In this document: positions 45,138 through 57,957 of the stretch, one piece after another
How the letters are laid out: each line of letters begins with the position of its first letter
How positions within the stretch are numbered: the first letter of the stretch is position 1
Source of the DNA: Halicephalobus mephisto
Taxonomy: Eukaryota; Nematoda; Chromadorea; Rhabditida; Panagrolaimidae
Assembly (NCBI GenBank): GCA_009193035.1
Contig: SWDT01000134.1
Coordinates: forward strand, 1 to 64,000
DNA length: 64,000 nucleotides
Direction: 5' to 3'
Program-made: the position numbers and the translations under genes
The notes under the pieces: generated by a model
What the model saw: the letters and a program-made list of their open reading frames with translations, nothing else
What the model was told of the DNA's origin: nothing
Databases searched by the model: none

Positions 45138-45522
45138 ATTTTGATTGTGCCTGTGCTCAAGCCAAAGTTAATAAAAACCTTCATTATACGAATCTTAAAA
45201 GCATCTACAAAGCCAATAAGCAAAAAGATAGATTTTGGTACATCTTTAAATGTTGTAAAATTGAATCAGAACCTCAGTAGCAGTTCAGAACCAGGAAAAA
45301 CGATTATCGCCAAGACTCCTTGAAAGCCATCGCTGCCGCTTATAGTTCCGTGATAGCGTTTTTGATAAGTGAATCAATTTCCCCCAGCTTGTTAATTGAA
45401 ATCGATCGATGTTGATAACCAAAGTTTATTCTAGCTCATTATGAAGACAATAGATTTAGTGAACATTCAACTAAAAATGTTGGATCAAAATTTGAAATCA
45501 AAAAGATCGTTGGAATCTTTAC
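45138..45522. other. Spacer, no gene seen
   Basis: 3' flank of the alpha2-delta gene. The alternative frames here run out of the last exon and have no motif of their own. Confidence 0.4.
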
Positions 45523-46580
45523 TTATGAATTCTAACTTCGTTAATATGGGAATTTATCGTTACAGCCTTTTGTTGTAGAGATGGCTTTACAGGTGCTTTG
45601 GTTCTCAATGAAGAAGATTAATTATTGCATGACGATATGGGGTAATTGTCAAGACCATCAACAATCCATTGCGCCTACTATGGACTGATATGATTTGAAA
45701 ACCAATCAGAGACCTGCTAAAAATAGATATTTCTTAACTTCAAATTAACCAAACTTGCCTTTCATTTTTCTGATTTGAAAAACATCATCAGATACAATGT
45801 AACACTCGGAACTATAAGGAAAATAAATGGAACGAAAAATTGGAAGACGAGAGAAATAGCAGTTGCTTCTGCATTCTGAAGGAGGCTTCGAGAGGAATTG
45901 CTTCTTTTTCTGGAGTTCATCGTAGGTTTTGTAGCTGAAAAATGTACCACAGCAACATATCATTAAGATTTGAGTCCCAGCAATCAAATAATAAATTGAG
46001 CAGTAGTTGAATAAATCAGACTGTTACAAGGCTCTGTTAAATAAAGTTCAAGCATTTCCGGAGCCTCTCGCCTTATAAATGAAAGAGTCACATTTCTCTC
46101 CGGTATATCTACAATCAACGAAGCTGCTGCAGGAATCGGATAAATTAGAAGGAGAATTGCCATGAGAATCTTCCCCAAGTAGTGTCTATCCATTCCATCT
46201 TTTCGGAAATTACTTTATATCGGTACATTATCCCATAGATAAGAGTTACTCTTTGGAAGGCAAGAAACCATGTATGAATATAAACTGAAGCATTTGCCCC
46301 AAACATACCCCCAGTGTCTACTCCAGATACCTGCAGCACAGAACCCTGGAATGGGAAATGTCGGGAAAGGAGCAGCATTATAGTCATGGAAATCAGGTAA
46401 AGCTGATGCGATCTGAATAAGCAACAAATACCATTTGTAAATTTCATGTTCTTTGTTGAGTGAACTAAAATGCAGTATGGTGAGGATATTGACAAAGATG
46501 GAGATCATAGTATTAATGTGGAGTCGCATTCCATAAGAAGTCAAATCATCAGAACTGTAAATGTCATACTTCATATTCAT
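45523..46580 (-). pseudogene. Chemoreceptor pseudogene of the 347-aa family
   Basis: The sequence follows the intact receptors at 47561-48648 and 56870-57957 from start (MNMKYDIYSSDDLTSYG) to the C-terminal exon (near 45523-45720). It shifts frame near 46303 (after GYVWG), again near 46185 (after EWIDT), and more than once in the last third (around 45995-45850). Diagnostic pieces remain in different frames: FPTFPIPGFCAAGIWSRHWG, FQRVTLIYGIMYRYKVISEK, LYLTEPCNSLIYSTT and VPFIFLIVPSVTLY. At least three breaks make it non-functional. Confidence 0.85.
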
Positions 46581-47560
46581 CTCGTTGTTACACTTGTACG
46601 AGAAGTAACTACTCAAGCTAGATATTGGAAGTAAAACTTAGTTCGACTTGTCTTTTAGCAGATATATCTAGATTCGTTTCTAGCGTTTGTTGGAGAATTG
46701 GGTATACAAGATTTTACATGTCGCACATCGAGAAAATGACAGAAAACCCTCCTATTTTCTTATTAGATTTCCGATAACTAACTTAAGAAAGTTCGTTTTT
46801 TACTTCCTTATTGTAATTTCAATAAATTGTAAAATTAAATATAATTCTAAACTGATTACACCCCTTAATGGTTCCAAGAAAAATGATGAAAAAGTCATAT
46901 ATATACAACAATCATTTTATGGATTCTATGAATTGCTTCAATCCAGAAAATTAGTGACCAAAATTGGATTATAAGTTTTAAATACATGCTTAAAGTACAT
47001 CAGAATACTGGGAAATTCGTGTCAAGACACCAACTTACGTGGAATTACTTCCTTGATTGGCTGCTATAACATAAAATTGAATAAATTCATAAGAGAAATG
47101 CTAGTGCTTAGCCTTATGGGAAATTTAATGATGGAATTAAAATCCTTCCACAAATAATATCAAAATTCATAATTAAGAACACCTGTCTCTAAAATGTTCA
47201 TCGACTACTTTATGAGGCAATTTAAATCACAAAGGTTTTGTGAAAAACCAAGATTTTTCAATGTTTTCCTTTACAGTGATAAAAAATAGTTTATTCACTT
47301 AGAAAACACTGTAATTCCAGTTTACTAGTAGATTAAAGCCATCAGAACGAACAAATTAAGGACCACCTAATTACTGTTATAATAAAGAATAGGGAAAACA
47401 ATACAAAACTACTTAGGTATAAGTTATATCATTTGGATCATACAAGAGTTGAAATATTTCTCAACTTTTTGGTGTACCGAATAGGACAAAAGTAAAGTAC
47501 ATCCAGAATTATCGTCCACGCTCACTATTAGCACAACAATAGTTCACCGAATGTCAATAT
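46581..47560. other. Intergenic, no gene seen
   Basis: AT-rich spacer between the receptor pseudogene and the 3' end of the next receptor. An open frame at 46687-46974 (plus) has no motif. Both edges show only local similarity to flanks of the paralogous receptors. Confidence 0.35.
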
Positions 47561-48648
47561 TCAGCTTACAACTTCAATAGTAGTAATATGGGAACTTCTA
47601 GTTACATGGATCTTCTGTAAAGATGGAGTTACAGGTGTTTTGGTTCTACAGCGAAGGAGATTGATTACCGCTTGACGATACGGTTTAATTATGAGGATCA
47701 TCAATATCCCATTTCCGGTACTGTGGATCGCCATGATCTGGAAGCCTACTAAGGATGCTGCTGAAAATCAAAAATTATATCCAATTCTAAAAATGAAAAT
47801 CCACCTTTCATTTTCCGGACATTGAGAATCATCATTACATATAATGTAATAGTCGGGATCACCAGGAAGATAAACGGAACTACACATTGAAGAAAGAGAG
47901 CAACCAGAAGTTGCTTGTGTAGCCTGAATGTGACTTCGGACATGCTTGGTCTTTTTTTCATTAACTCAGTAAATGTCATGTAACTGTAAAATACAACAAC
48001 ACCAAAGCCTATTAGAATTTGAATCCCCGCAGTCAGATAGTAGAGTGACAAAGTGGTGGAATAAGTGAGACTGTTACAAGGCTCTGTTAGGAAGAGGTCC
48101 AGCAGTTCTGGGGCTTCTTGTTTCACAAATGCAAAAGTCGTATTTCTGTCAGGTACACTTGCAAATATCAAGGTTGCTGCAGGAAGAGGGTAAATGAAAG
48201 GAATAACGACCATAAGAATCTTAGCCCATATAGTATTCATCCATTCCATTTTTTCAGAAAGGACTCTGTATCGATACACTATGCCGTAAATAATTGCCAT
48301 TCCTTGGAAACAAAGAAACCAATGAAGTAATGAGAATTGAACCATTTGACCCCAAACATAACCCCAATGTCTACTCCAGACACCTGCAGCACAAAGCCCC
48401 GGAATGGGAAAGGTTGGGAAAGGGGCAGCAATGAAGCTCAAGTGAAAGTCGAAGAGAGCGGTTGTTAGTTGGATGGCCAACAAATACCATTTATACACAC
48501 CCATCCCCTTTGTTGAATGAAACAAAATACAGTATATAGCGAGAATGGTGAGAACCAGGCAGACAGCAGTGTTGAAATGTAGTCGGACTGCATAATTAGT
48601 TAAATCATCAGAACTGTAAGTGTCAAATTTTGACTCTACTGCCACCAT
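47561..48648 (-). CDS. Serpentine chemoreceptor, sri/srh-like, copy A1 (347 aa)
   Basis: Exons 48648-47805 and 47760-47561 join in phase 1 across a 44-bp intron. Seven hydrophobic segments are visible. Motifs are YKWYLLAIQL (TM2 start), FPTFPIPGLCAAG (extracellular loop), YRYRVLSEKMEW, TFRLHKQLLVALFLQ (TM6 start) and IIKPYRQAVINLL (end of TM7). Those in TM2, the loop and TM7 are typical of sri/srh receptors. Expected role: chemosensory GPCR. It is a close paralogue of 56870-57957, with the same length, intron and upstream flank. The start is the ATG before VAVESKFDTYSSDD. An upstream in-frame stretch has no ATG. Confidence 0.9.
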
Positions 48649-48870
48649 GATGTTTACGGGAGAAAAATTTATTAATATCAAATGTTTAGAACCAACTACA
48701 GCTCGATTTATAGTGGCCTAGATATCTGTTTAGAATCCCTAAAGAACTTAATGAAGAATTCTTTAAAAGGAAGAAGCGGAAACGTATTTAAAACTTCATA
48801 TATCGTGTGTTGAAAAAACGAGAACCTCTACTTCTGAACAGCGCTTTTAGTAATATATTTTGAAAGAAAT
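48649..48870. repeat. Duplicated receptor promoter flank
   Basis: The flank upstream of copy A1 is almost identical to 57958-58175 upstream of copy A2 (for example ACTACAGCTCGATTTATAGT and AAAACGAGAACCTCTACTTC). The duplication that made the pair therefore included at least 200 bp of promoter. Confidence 0.8.
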
Positions 48871-49019
48871 ATTTGTGTCCTCCATTAGTTTTACGACTTT
48901 TAATGGTATTTTTGTGTAATTAAATCAAATTTATGTAGTGATTAAATTTGTTTAATTGATTTTTCCACAAAGTTAAAAATATTAGCAACGCAAACATAAG
49001 AGACAGAAATAAACCAATA

Positions 49020-49110
49020 GCTTTAAGAGAATTGCATGATTCCGCCCAACCAGCCGGTGTTTTGAGAGGCACAACCAATGCGCAAGTCTTTTACTTCAAC
49101 CATGGCCTGA
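49020..49110 (-). pseudogene. Short copy of the 72-codon conserved fragment
   Basis: On the minus strand it reads VEVKDLRIGCASQNTGWLGG then IMQFS and a stop, matching the C-terminal half of the 72-codon frames at 51859-52077 and 55142-55360 with a few changes. The N-terminal part is missing. Parent gene unknown. Confidence 0.55.
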
Positions 49111-50053
49111 TCGATGGTTTTCCAATCTTATATACCGATTAGGAGAAAGATTGATGTAAAAATGCCACTAATCTCATAAAGGTGTTAAATCAGAAAGTTT
49201 AACCATCCATCACACTTAACACAAAGAACGTAAATGTGCCTTCAAAGCTTTATTTATTGTAAAATAAAACTTATAACAACTGCTGAGGAATCATATTCTT
49301 GTTGTTGAAGTGGAGAACGTCAATTATGGATTTCTTTTATTCCCAATTGAAACCATCGATATCAAGGAAGGGTATGCAATTTTGGGACAGAAATATCACA
49401 TAATCTATAAAATATAATTCCTTCCTAGAGTTTATTAAAAATTCTTTATCGAAAATAAATTTTGATTCTTAAAAGCAGGTGATTAATATGTTACGTTTTT
49501 TACAAAGTTATTTTGGTTATCTCTTTTCTAATTCCAATTTTTTTTTGAAAAAGTGTAGGTGAAATCGCAAGATAAGGAGTGTGTATTAGGTATATATCAA
49601 GGAGTTGCAACAAAATTCTCTCACATCCTTAGGATTAGCATACTGTGGTGTGAGCACTGCTGTTAATAGCTGCATTATTCAGTTGTACTACTAGTTAGCC
49701 CATCTTCTTTTTTCTCATATTTAGTGTACTGTTATTGTTATTTGCTTATTAAAGACTATAAAATATTAGATTTTTAAGATTAGTATTATAACATATATTG
49801 AGTTATTCCTTGAAAACCTTCTTGTGAAGAACAAGTTCTTTCATTTTTACGTTCATTTTTTTCTCAATAGTGTTGAATTTTATCTTGTAGTAGATTATTT
49901 TTGATGAGCCAGATGGCAACTTTGTTTTAATATGATAATTAATCACAAACTTATTTTTAATTCTATAGGTGTAATTTCAGGTTTATAAAATCAAAAGTTA
50001 ATAAATTTGGAATTATTTTATGGTTGCAAGAATTTACATGCGAACTAACTGTC

Positions 50054-51416
50054 ATGGCGTCTCCTGTATTAACTTTGGATGCGCTGACTGGATATTACTG
50101 GAGACTCCAAATAAACACTGTAACTAATCTCCTTGTGAATTCGATTTGCATTTACTTAATCTTGAAACACAGCACCGCAGCTATGAAAAATTACAAATAT
50201 TACATGCTCTACAATGTGGTGTCTACAATGGTTATGGATTTCCATATTACTTGTTTTCATGGATTATTGCCTTTATTCCCCTATCCCACAACCTGTTTGA
50301 CTGGACCTTTAAAGTACATGAAACTTTATTACTATAATGCTTTCAGTTATGTAAGTTAATAGTAAAAACGAAAAACTAATAATTGTTTAGCACTTTATTC
50401 ATTTTACCTTGAGTTCTACTGGACTGTCTGTCTTGATTGGCTTCCTCTACCGTTACTACTCTCTCCGGAACAATGTACAACACTTCCACACTAAAAAAGC
50501 CGCTTTTATTATTGCTATTTCTATCATCATTTATCCTTTACCAGCTCTAATCCCGAATTTTGTGAGTTTGCAGTATTCTGATGCTTACATTAAGGAATAC
50601 ATAACTAGAATGTATCCACAATATCATAATATATTTAATAGTATATCTTGTTCGAGCTTTGGTAATGATACTTTAGCTTTTATTTCAATTACAGGAGCTT
50701 TGATTTTAATTTCCATTGTTGGGATTGCTTGCGCCATCTTTGCTGTTATCAGTATTAAACTATTACAATCTGTCAAAAGTTCTCTCACACCAGCCACCTA
50801 TGCTCTCCATAAACAGTTTCTTATCACGTTGTGTTTTCAAATGATTATTCCAGTTGCTTGCCTATTAATTCCGACTTGTACCTTATTTGGGGCTATGCTT
50901 GCTGGATCAGAAAACATGTTCTGTAAGTAAAGTTGAAAAAAATATAACACAAAGTTTGAAAATTGATGCATATTGTGAAGGAATTTTTTTTCGAGTTTAG
51001 TGTCTGTGATAATTAGCGCTATCTCTATAAACACCGTATTTGTTATATCGCAAAATTCCTAATGGTATGACGCACAAATATCTAAGATAAAATCATATTT
51101 TATTATGTAAATAAAAAAATATCTTTTAAAAACATTTAAATACTTTTAATACGGTTTAATGTAACTTTTTAAAAAATGAATCTGGATCCTATTCCGTAGT
51201 TAATATAAAAGTAATCTTTCTGGGATTATTTCAGTGTGGTCCGAGATTCTCCTTCATGTAATGACTCTCCACGCTACTTTGAACGGATTGCTAATCATAT
51301 TTTCCATCAAGCCATACAGAACAGCTCTGAAGAAGTTCTTCAAGATCAAAGTCAAGGAACCTGCAATTATTGCTATTTCCACGACTCATATGAACCTATC
51401 AGGTGCTAATAATTGA
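50054..51416 (+). CDS. Serpentine chemoreceptor, sri/srh-like, copy B1 (336 aa)
   Basis: Exons 50054-50350, 50391-50922 and 51235-51416 join in phases 0 and 1. Seven hydrophobic segments are visible. Motifs include LTGYYWRLQINTVTN, a FPYPTTC loop after TM2, FLYRYYSLRNN, TYALHKQFLITLCFQ (TM6) and FSIKPYRTALKKFF (end of TM7). Introns are 40 and 312 bp. The family role is chemosensory signalling. Copy B2 at 53591-54933 is a tandem duplicate with equal exon lengths. The start is the ATG before ASPVLTLDALTG. The frame extends upstream only with non-ATG codons. Confidence 0.9.
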
Positions 51417-51474
51417 GCGATATATGATTTTTAAAAATGACTTGACAAGGTACTTTATAAATATGGTTATTATT

Positions 51475-51695
51475 AGGTTGTGGTTGCTGATCCGCATGTA
51501 GACGAGAGATATGTAGAAACAATTTTATGGAGCTGAAAGCACGAGATACAAAACAACTTTTGCAAAAGTATTGCGCAATCTTAAATTCCCGCCAACGCAC
51601 AATCGTACACCTTTCGTTGGTCCTCAGGGTATTTCCCTTCGGCACCAACGCTGCATGGCTTGCACTCAGATAGATTGTGCGCAATCCAACAGTTA
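51475..51695. mobile_element. 221-bp insertion with 7-bp target-site duplication
   Basis: Relative to the paralogous region after copy B2 (around 54985-55000), this block is extra. It is flanked on both sides by TATTATT (51468-51474 and 51696-51702), which the empty site holds once in diverged form (AATTATTC). It has no open frame of note, poly-A tail or clear terminal inverted repeat. It starts AGGTTGTGG and ends CCAACAGTTA. The type is unclassified. Confidence 0.65.
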
Positions 51696-51858
51696 TATTA
51701 TTTACTTCATCAATTTATTAAAACCTTGTTTCGTTAACAACGTGAATCTGAAAACTAGTCAATGCTCATTTTCATACAACAATGAAGATATTTGTGGAAC
51801 ATTTCAGTAGACTATTAAATTACTGTAAACACTAGAGAGACAAAATAAACCAATGGGT

Positions 51859-52077
51859 TTAAGAGAATTGCATGGTTCCGCCCAACCATCCGGTGCTTTG
51901 AGAGGCACAACCAATGCACAAGTCTTTTACTTCAACCGCAGCTTGGTTGGTGAGTCCAGCCTCCTCTGAACGAGAACCTTGTCTGATAACCAATGTATGA
52001 ATAAAGCACATGTTTATGGCATAAATATAAATAGTCTCTACAGTCTTCTGCTGGACAACAAAGTCTAAACAGTGCAT
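51859..52077 (-). other. 72-codon conserved open frame, copy 1
   Basis: An ATG-to-stop frame (MHCLDFVVQQKTVE...VIRQGSRSEEAGLTNQAAVE...GWLGGTMQFS). It is almost identical to 55142-55360 and partly shared with 49020-49110. I see no signal peptide, promoter or intron. It looks like the 3' part of a larger gene that was captured and then duplicated along with the chemoreceptors. The GSRSEEAGLTN segment faintly recalls core-subunit/processing-peptidase proteins (UQCRC2 type), but the match is too weak to name. A functional small gene is not excluded. Confidence 0.45.
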
Positions 52078-52689
52078 CCACCACAGACTAACATCACTCT
52101 CTAATACGACAGGTTAAACTCTTGAATGTGTAGGTATGAAAGACGGAATTAAACCGTCAATGCCTAGAAAGAAAACATAAAGTTCCACCCAGTCAGTCGA
52201 CGCCTGGGAAATGAGACTAGAGTGTCAAAGAGTCAGTGTTTGAAAAAATCCAACTTTAACCTAATCTGAGTTTGACTTCGGTCAAACGAAGACCTTTTTT
52301 CTCTGTTCTATGCTTATGCTAAATAAACAAGCTTAAAATTGCTAACGGTAGGAATCAATAGTTTTCCACCTAATCATGGAGCTTCAAGATTTCGTACCAT
52401 CGACATCTTTCTGATAACCACAACATCAACTACAAATTCAAGAAAAAGCTAGATAAATAAATGATTGGATCAAAACCGGACTCCAGCTTTACAGTGCGAT
52501 ATCTATTGTCTAGACATTTGTGTCCCAAAGCAATAACACTACGACAAATACGAAGAATAATATCAGTTTATGCGTTGTGATCACTAATAGCAAATATTCG
52601 ATTAGGTTATGAAATCATTATTTCTTGTCAGATGTAGTCTTTCAAGCTTATTGTGAGATGCCAATAATATCTAAATATTGTTCATATTT

Positions 52690-53590
52690 ATTGTGAAATA
52701 AAACTTATAACAACTGCTGAGGAATCATATTCTTGTTGTTGAAGTGGAGAACGTCAGTTGTGGATTTCTTTTATTCCAAATTGAAACCATCGATATGAAG
52801 GAAGGGTATGCAATTTTGGGACAGAAATATCACATAATCTATAAAATATAATTCCTTCCTAAAGTTCATTGAAAATTCATTACCAAAAATAAATTTTGAG
52901 TCTCAGAAACAGGTGATTAACACGTTATGTTTTTTAAAAAGTTATTTTGGTTATTTTCTGATTCCAATAATAATTTTTAAAAAAGCATAGGTATAATTGT
53001 AAGATAATGAATGTTCATTAGGTATCTGTCAAGGAGTTGCAGAAGAATTGTAAGTGTTCATGTTTTTTATCATATTATGTTTAATTTATCCAGTATCTTG
53101 TTAGAGAAGAATTTGTCCAAATATAGGCAAGTTAGAGAATGCATTTTCGTAGCAAAATGCCTTCGCATCCTTAGAATTAACACTGGAGTATGAGCAGTGT
53201 TATTAATAGTTGCATTGTTTAGTTGTACTACTAGTTAGCCCGCCATTTCCCTTCTTATATTCAGTGTACTGCTACTGTTATTTGTTCACTAAAGATTATT
53301 AAACATTAGTCTTTCACTATTTGTATTATAACATATATTGAGTTATTCTATGAAATCATTACTATGAATAATATCTTCTTCCATTCTTACGTTCATTTTT
53401 CTCTCAATAATGATGAATTCTGTGTTGTGGTAGATTATTTTGAGTGGAGCTAGACAGCGACTTCATTTTAATGCAATAGTCACAAATTCATTCCTACTTA
53501 TACAAGTGTAATTTCAGGTTTATAAAATCAGAAGTTAATAAATTTGGAATTATTTTATGGTTGTAAGAACTTACATGCGAACCAACCGTC
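52690..53590. repeat. Duplicated 5' flank of receptor copies B1 and B2
   Basis: This region matches 49255-50053 with scattered differences (for example AACTGCTGAGGAATCATATT and GTATGCAATTTTGGGACAGA). The B1 to B2 duplication unit is therefore about 2.7-2.8 kb: flank, receptor and 72-codon fragment. On the minus strand the shared left end reads like the 3' end of a gene (HFNNKNMIPQQLL then stop). Confidence 0.75.
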
Positions 53591-54933
53591 ATGACGTCTT
53601 CTGTATTAACTTTGGATGCGCTGACTGGATATTACTGGAGACTCCAAATAAACACTGTAACTAATCTCTTTGTGAATTCGATTTGCATTTACTTAATCTT
53701 GAAGCACAGTACCGCAGCTATGAAAAATTACAAATATTATATGCTCTATAATGTGATTTCTACGATGGTTATGGATTTCCATATTACTTGCTTTGAAGGA
53801 TTATTGCTTTTGTTCCCCTATCCTGTGAGTTGTTCAACAGGAGCCCTGAGGCATACAAAACTTTATTATTACAATAGTATGAGTTATGTAAGTCAGAATG
53901 AAAAACAAAAAAACTAGTAATTATTTAGGACTCTATCCATTTTACCTTGAGTGCTACTGGATTGTCTGTCTTGATCGGCTTCCTCTACCGTTACTACTCT
54001 CTCCGGAACAATGTACAATTCTTCCACACTAAAAAAGCCGCTTGCATCATCGCTGCTTCAGTCATCATTTATCCCTTACCCGTTCTAATTCCGAATTTTA
54101 TAGTTTGGCAGTACTCTGATACTTATGCCAAGGAATACTCAGCTAGAATGTATCCAGAATATTTCTATATTCTTAATACTATAGCATGTTCAGGTTATTA
54201 TAATGATATTTTAGCTTCTTTCTCAATTGCGGGAGCTATGGTTTTAGTTTTAATTGTTGGAACTTCTTGTGTCATTCTTGCTGTTGTCAGTTTTAGATTG
54301 TTACAATCTGTCAAAAAGTCCCTAACGAAAGCCACCTATGCTCTCCATAAACAGTTTCTCATCACTTTGTGTTTTCAAATAATTATTCCAATTGCCTGCT
54401 TAGTGATTCCGACTTGTACCTTATTTGGGACTATGCTTGCTGGATCAGAAAACATGTTCTGTAAGTAAAATTTTAAAAAATAACAAAGTTTGAAAGTTCT
54501 TGCATATCGTGAAATGATTTTTTTCGAATGCAATTTTTCTATTATCACTAGCGTTATGTATGAACAATATGAATTTTGTTAAAGCATTTACAATTATATA
54601 TAGTATTTAAATATCTAAAAAAGTTATAATTTGAAACATAAATAAGAAATATCTTTTGAGAACAGTTAGTTTCGATGATTTACTGCAAGTTACGTTTTCC
54701 ACGTGAATTTGCACCATGATTCACTCGTATTTAATTTTAAAATTATTTCAGCTTGGTCGGAGATTCTAATTCACATATTCACTCTCCACGCTACTTTGAA
54801 CGGACTATTAATCATATTTTCCATCAAGCCGTATAGAATAGCTCTGAAGAAGTTCTTCAAGATCAAGGTTAAGGAGCCCGTAATTATCGCTATTTCCATG
54901 ACAGCTGTGAATCCATCAAATATTAATAATTAA
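53591..54933 (+). CDS. Serpentine chemoreceptor, sri/srh-like, copy B2 (336 aa)
   Basis: Exons 53591-53887, 53929-54460 and 54752-54933 are identical in length and phase to copy B1. The protein is highly similar, and changes concentrate in the extracellular loop after TM2 (FPYPVSC...GALRHTK) and around TM4-TM5 (IVWQYSDTYAKEYSARMYPE). Such a pattern fits ligand-side divergence, though I have not counted substitutions. The frame is intact and splice signals are good (GTAAGT/ATTTAG; GTAAGT/TTTCAG). Confidence 0.9.
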
Positions 54934-55141
54934 ACGACATGACTTTTAAAAATGAGTTGACAAGATATTTTATAAATATAATTATTCATTTCATCAATTT
55001 ATTAAAACCTTGTTCCGTTAACAATGTGAATCTGAAGACTAGTGAATTCTCATTTTCATACAACAATGAATATATTTGTGGAACATTTTAGTAGACTATT
55101 TAATTACTGTAAACACTAGAGACAGAAATAAACCAATGGGT

Positions 55142-55360
55142 TTAAGAGAATTGCATGGTTCCGCCCAACCATCCGGTGCTTTGAGAGGCACAACCAATGC
55201 ACAAGTCTTTTACTTCAACCGCAGCTTGGTTGGTGAGTCCAGCCTCCTCTGAACGAGAACCTTGTCTGATAACCAATGTATGAATAAAGCACATGTTTAT
55301 GGCATAAATATAATAAGTCTCTACAGTCTTCTGCTGGACAACAAAGTCTAAACAGTGCAT
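55142..55360 (-). other. 72-codon conserved open frame, copy 2
   Basis: Nearly identical to 51859-52077. The only amino-acid change I find is ETIYIY to ETYYIY. It occupies the same position downstream of a B-type receptor, in opposite orientation to it. Parent gene and function are unknown. Confidence 0.45.
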
Positions 55361-56869
55361 CCACCACAGACTTTAACATCATTTTTTACTACGACAAGAA
55401 ATTACAGTTTATCAAGTATATCTATCCGAAAAAATATGTATTAAAGTATTATTCATGATTGTAGATGTAATAAATTGATAGAAAATTATATAGGAATATA
55501 AAGTTATTTTTCATTGTTTGCAAGGACATAAAGGCTAAATTAAAACGCGAGCATATTTGGTGCTTCAAAACTTTTATAATATAATTTAAATTTCTTCCTT
55601 CAATAAAAGGAAAGCTCATAATTGAAAACACCTGTTCTTAATATATCTTAAAGTTATTTTAAGTGAGTGGAAATGAAATTTCAAAAGGTTGATTAAAAGT
55701 CAGTATTTCGAAATTATTTCCTTTTATACTGATAAGAGTTAAATCATTCGTTTGGAAACACTGCAATCCCCTGCGTTATAAATAAAAAACAATTAGAGTT
55801 GTAATTTGCCCGAGCAATTTGAACTAATTGAAAAATTTAAGTGTTTATCATACTTTTTGTTTAATAACGATGAAACAAAATAACAATAATTAACAATTAT
55901 CAATAATCGTCAATAATGATCTCATTGTCATTCTCTTTAATCACAATTTCCTTATCGAGTTCATTCGTTTTGCGCTGACGGTCGTTTTTGAAGAGATCTG
56001 AGTGCTGCGAGATGAGGTTGTGCTGATGCATGTGAGATTTGACATGGTCTCAACTGTCAGTCTTTGAAAATTATGAAAGCTCACAAAATTGAACCTCACT
56101 GATTACGAACTCCGATGTGAATTGTGTCTTGGATGCTGCACTTGTGATTGCGATCATTTGCAATGATTTGAAAATTGTTGAAAAAACGGTCTCATCAAAA
56201 AATCCAACCAAAAACTGTGTCCAAACTGCCGGTCTCCAATGCCTGCCACGCCCAACAACGATTGCCAAACACTCTATTTTCGGATTTAAATTTGCCATTG
56301 GACTGCTTTGTAGAGTAATTGCGTGATTAACAATACGGAACAACCATCTTGTAGTGATCCTAGGAAATATGGAAAAGAATAATGAGTACGAAATTTTATA
56401 TATCGAGAAGTCGATCATACAATATAACAACAACAAAAGCACTGAACGAGAGTATCCTTAATAGTTATTGTATATTCGTGCTAAAATTTATATTTAGGAA
56501 AAGTGTATCCAGAGGTTAAGTTCCAACACATGTTGAAATCTTTTTTTCAAAAAACAAGCAAATATCAAGCGAGAGAAGCGAAAAACGGAAATTGCAATTT
56601 GGTCAATTTTTAAAGGTAATAAGGAAACTGAAATTTGCTCATAACAACCTTAATAAAAACAAATATGTTTAAAGAAAATTAATTTCATATTGATTACAAC
56701 TGATTTAAAATATTTTTGAGAATACTTTGGTTGTTTTTAATGAATTTTTTCTTTATTTCAGTTTTAGGGATCAAATATGGAGAAAATAAATTAAATATTA
56801 ATGGCCTTGCACTTCTTGCTAATAATATAGTTAAAATTGAATTAAATATAATTCATCAAATATCACTAT
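55361..56869. other. Intergenic, no supported gene
   Basis: AT-rich spacer. A block at about 56110-56330 is less AT-rich and is open on both strands (69 and 123 codons) without recognised motifs. It may be a decayed mobile-element piece. No RNA gene seen. Confidence 0.35.
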
Positions 56870-57957
56870 TCAATTTACAACTTCAATGCCACTAATATGG
56901 GAATTTCTGATTGTATTAGTTTTCCGTAGAGATGGATTTATAGGTGTTTTGGTTCTACAGCGAAGGAGATTGATTACCGCTTGACGATACGGTTTAATCA
57001 TGACTATCATCAATATCGCATTTCCAGTACTGTGGATCGCCATGATCTGGAAGCCTATTAAGGATGCTGCTGAAAATCAAAAATTATATCCAATTTTAAA
57101 AATGAAAATCCACCTTTCATTTTCCGGACATTGAGAAGCATCATCACAAACAATGTAATAGTCGGGATCACGAGGAAGATAAGCGGAGCAATACATTGAA
57201 GAAAGAGAGCAACCAGAAGTTGCTTGTGTAGCCTGAATGTGGTTTCAGACATGCTTGGTCTTTTCTTCATTAACTCGACATAAGTCTTGTAACTGTAAAA
57301 TGTACCAACACTAAAGCCTATTAGAATCTGAATCCCTGCAGTCAGATAGTAAAGCGATATAGTAGTTGAATAAACGGCAGCATTACAAGGCTCTGTTAAG
57401 TAGAGATCAAGAATTTCTGGGGCCTCTTTACTTACAAATGAGAGGGTTGTATTCTTCTCTGGTGTGCTTATCACTAGAAATGTTGTTGCAGGAATTGGAT
57501 AAATTAGAGGAGCAATTGCCATGAGAACTCTAGCCCATATAGTGTCCATCCATTCCATCTTCTCGGAAATTACTTTATATCGGTACATTATTCCATAGAT
57601 AATCGCCATTCCTTGGAAACAGAGAAACCAATGAACTAACATGAATTGAATCACTTCACCCCACATGTAACCCCAATGTCTACTCCAGATGCCTGCAGCA
57701 CAGAACCCTGGGATGGGAAATATCGGAAAAGGAGAGAATATTAAAGTCATATGGAGATCAAAAAGAGCAGTTGTTAGTTGGATGGCCAACAAATACCATT
57801 TATACACTCCCATCCCCTTTGTTGAATGAAACAAAATACAGTAAATAGCGAGAACGGTGAGAACCAGACAGACAGCAGTGTTGAAATGTAGTCGGACTGC
57901 ATAATTAGTTAAATCGTCAGAACTGTAAGTATCAAATTTTGACTCTACTGCCGCCAT
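56870..57957 (-). CDS. Serpentine chemoreceptor, sri/srh-like, copy A2 (347 aa)
   Basis: Exons 57957-57114 and 57069-56870 have the same lengths and phase as copy A1. Intact motifs are FPIFPIPGFCAAGIWSRHWG, YRYKVISEKMEW, TFRLHKQLLVALFLQ and IKPYRQAVINLL. Compared with A1 the N-terminus, TM1-TM3 and C-terminus are almost unchanged, while TM4 and the following loop (PATTFLVISTPEKNTTLSF) differ more. That loop is closer to the pseudogene at 45523-46580 than to A1, so gene conversion or a different duplication order is possible. Confidence 0.9.

Noticed and set aside
56117..56442. Overlapping open frames on both strands, considered as a transposase remnant
   Set aside because: No catalytic triad, helix-turn-helix or terminal repeats could be recognised in either frame.
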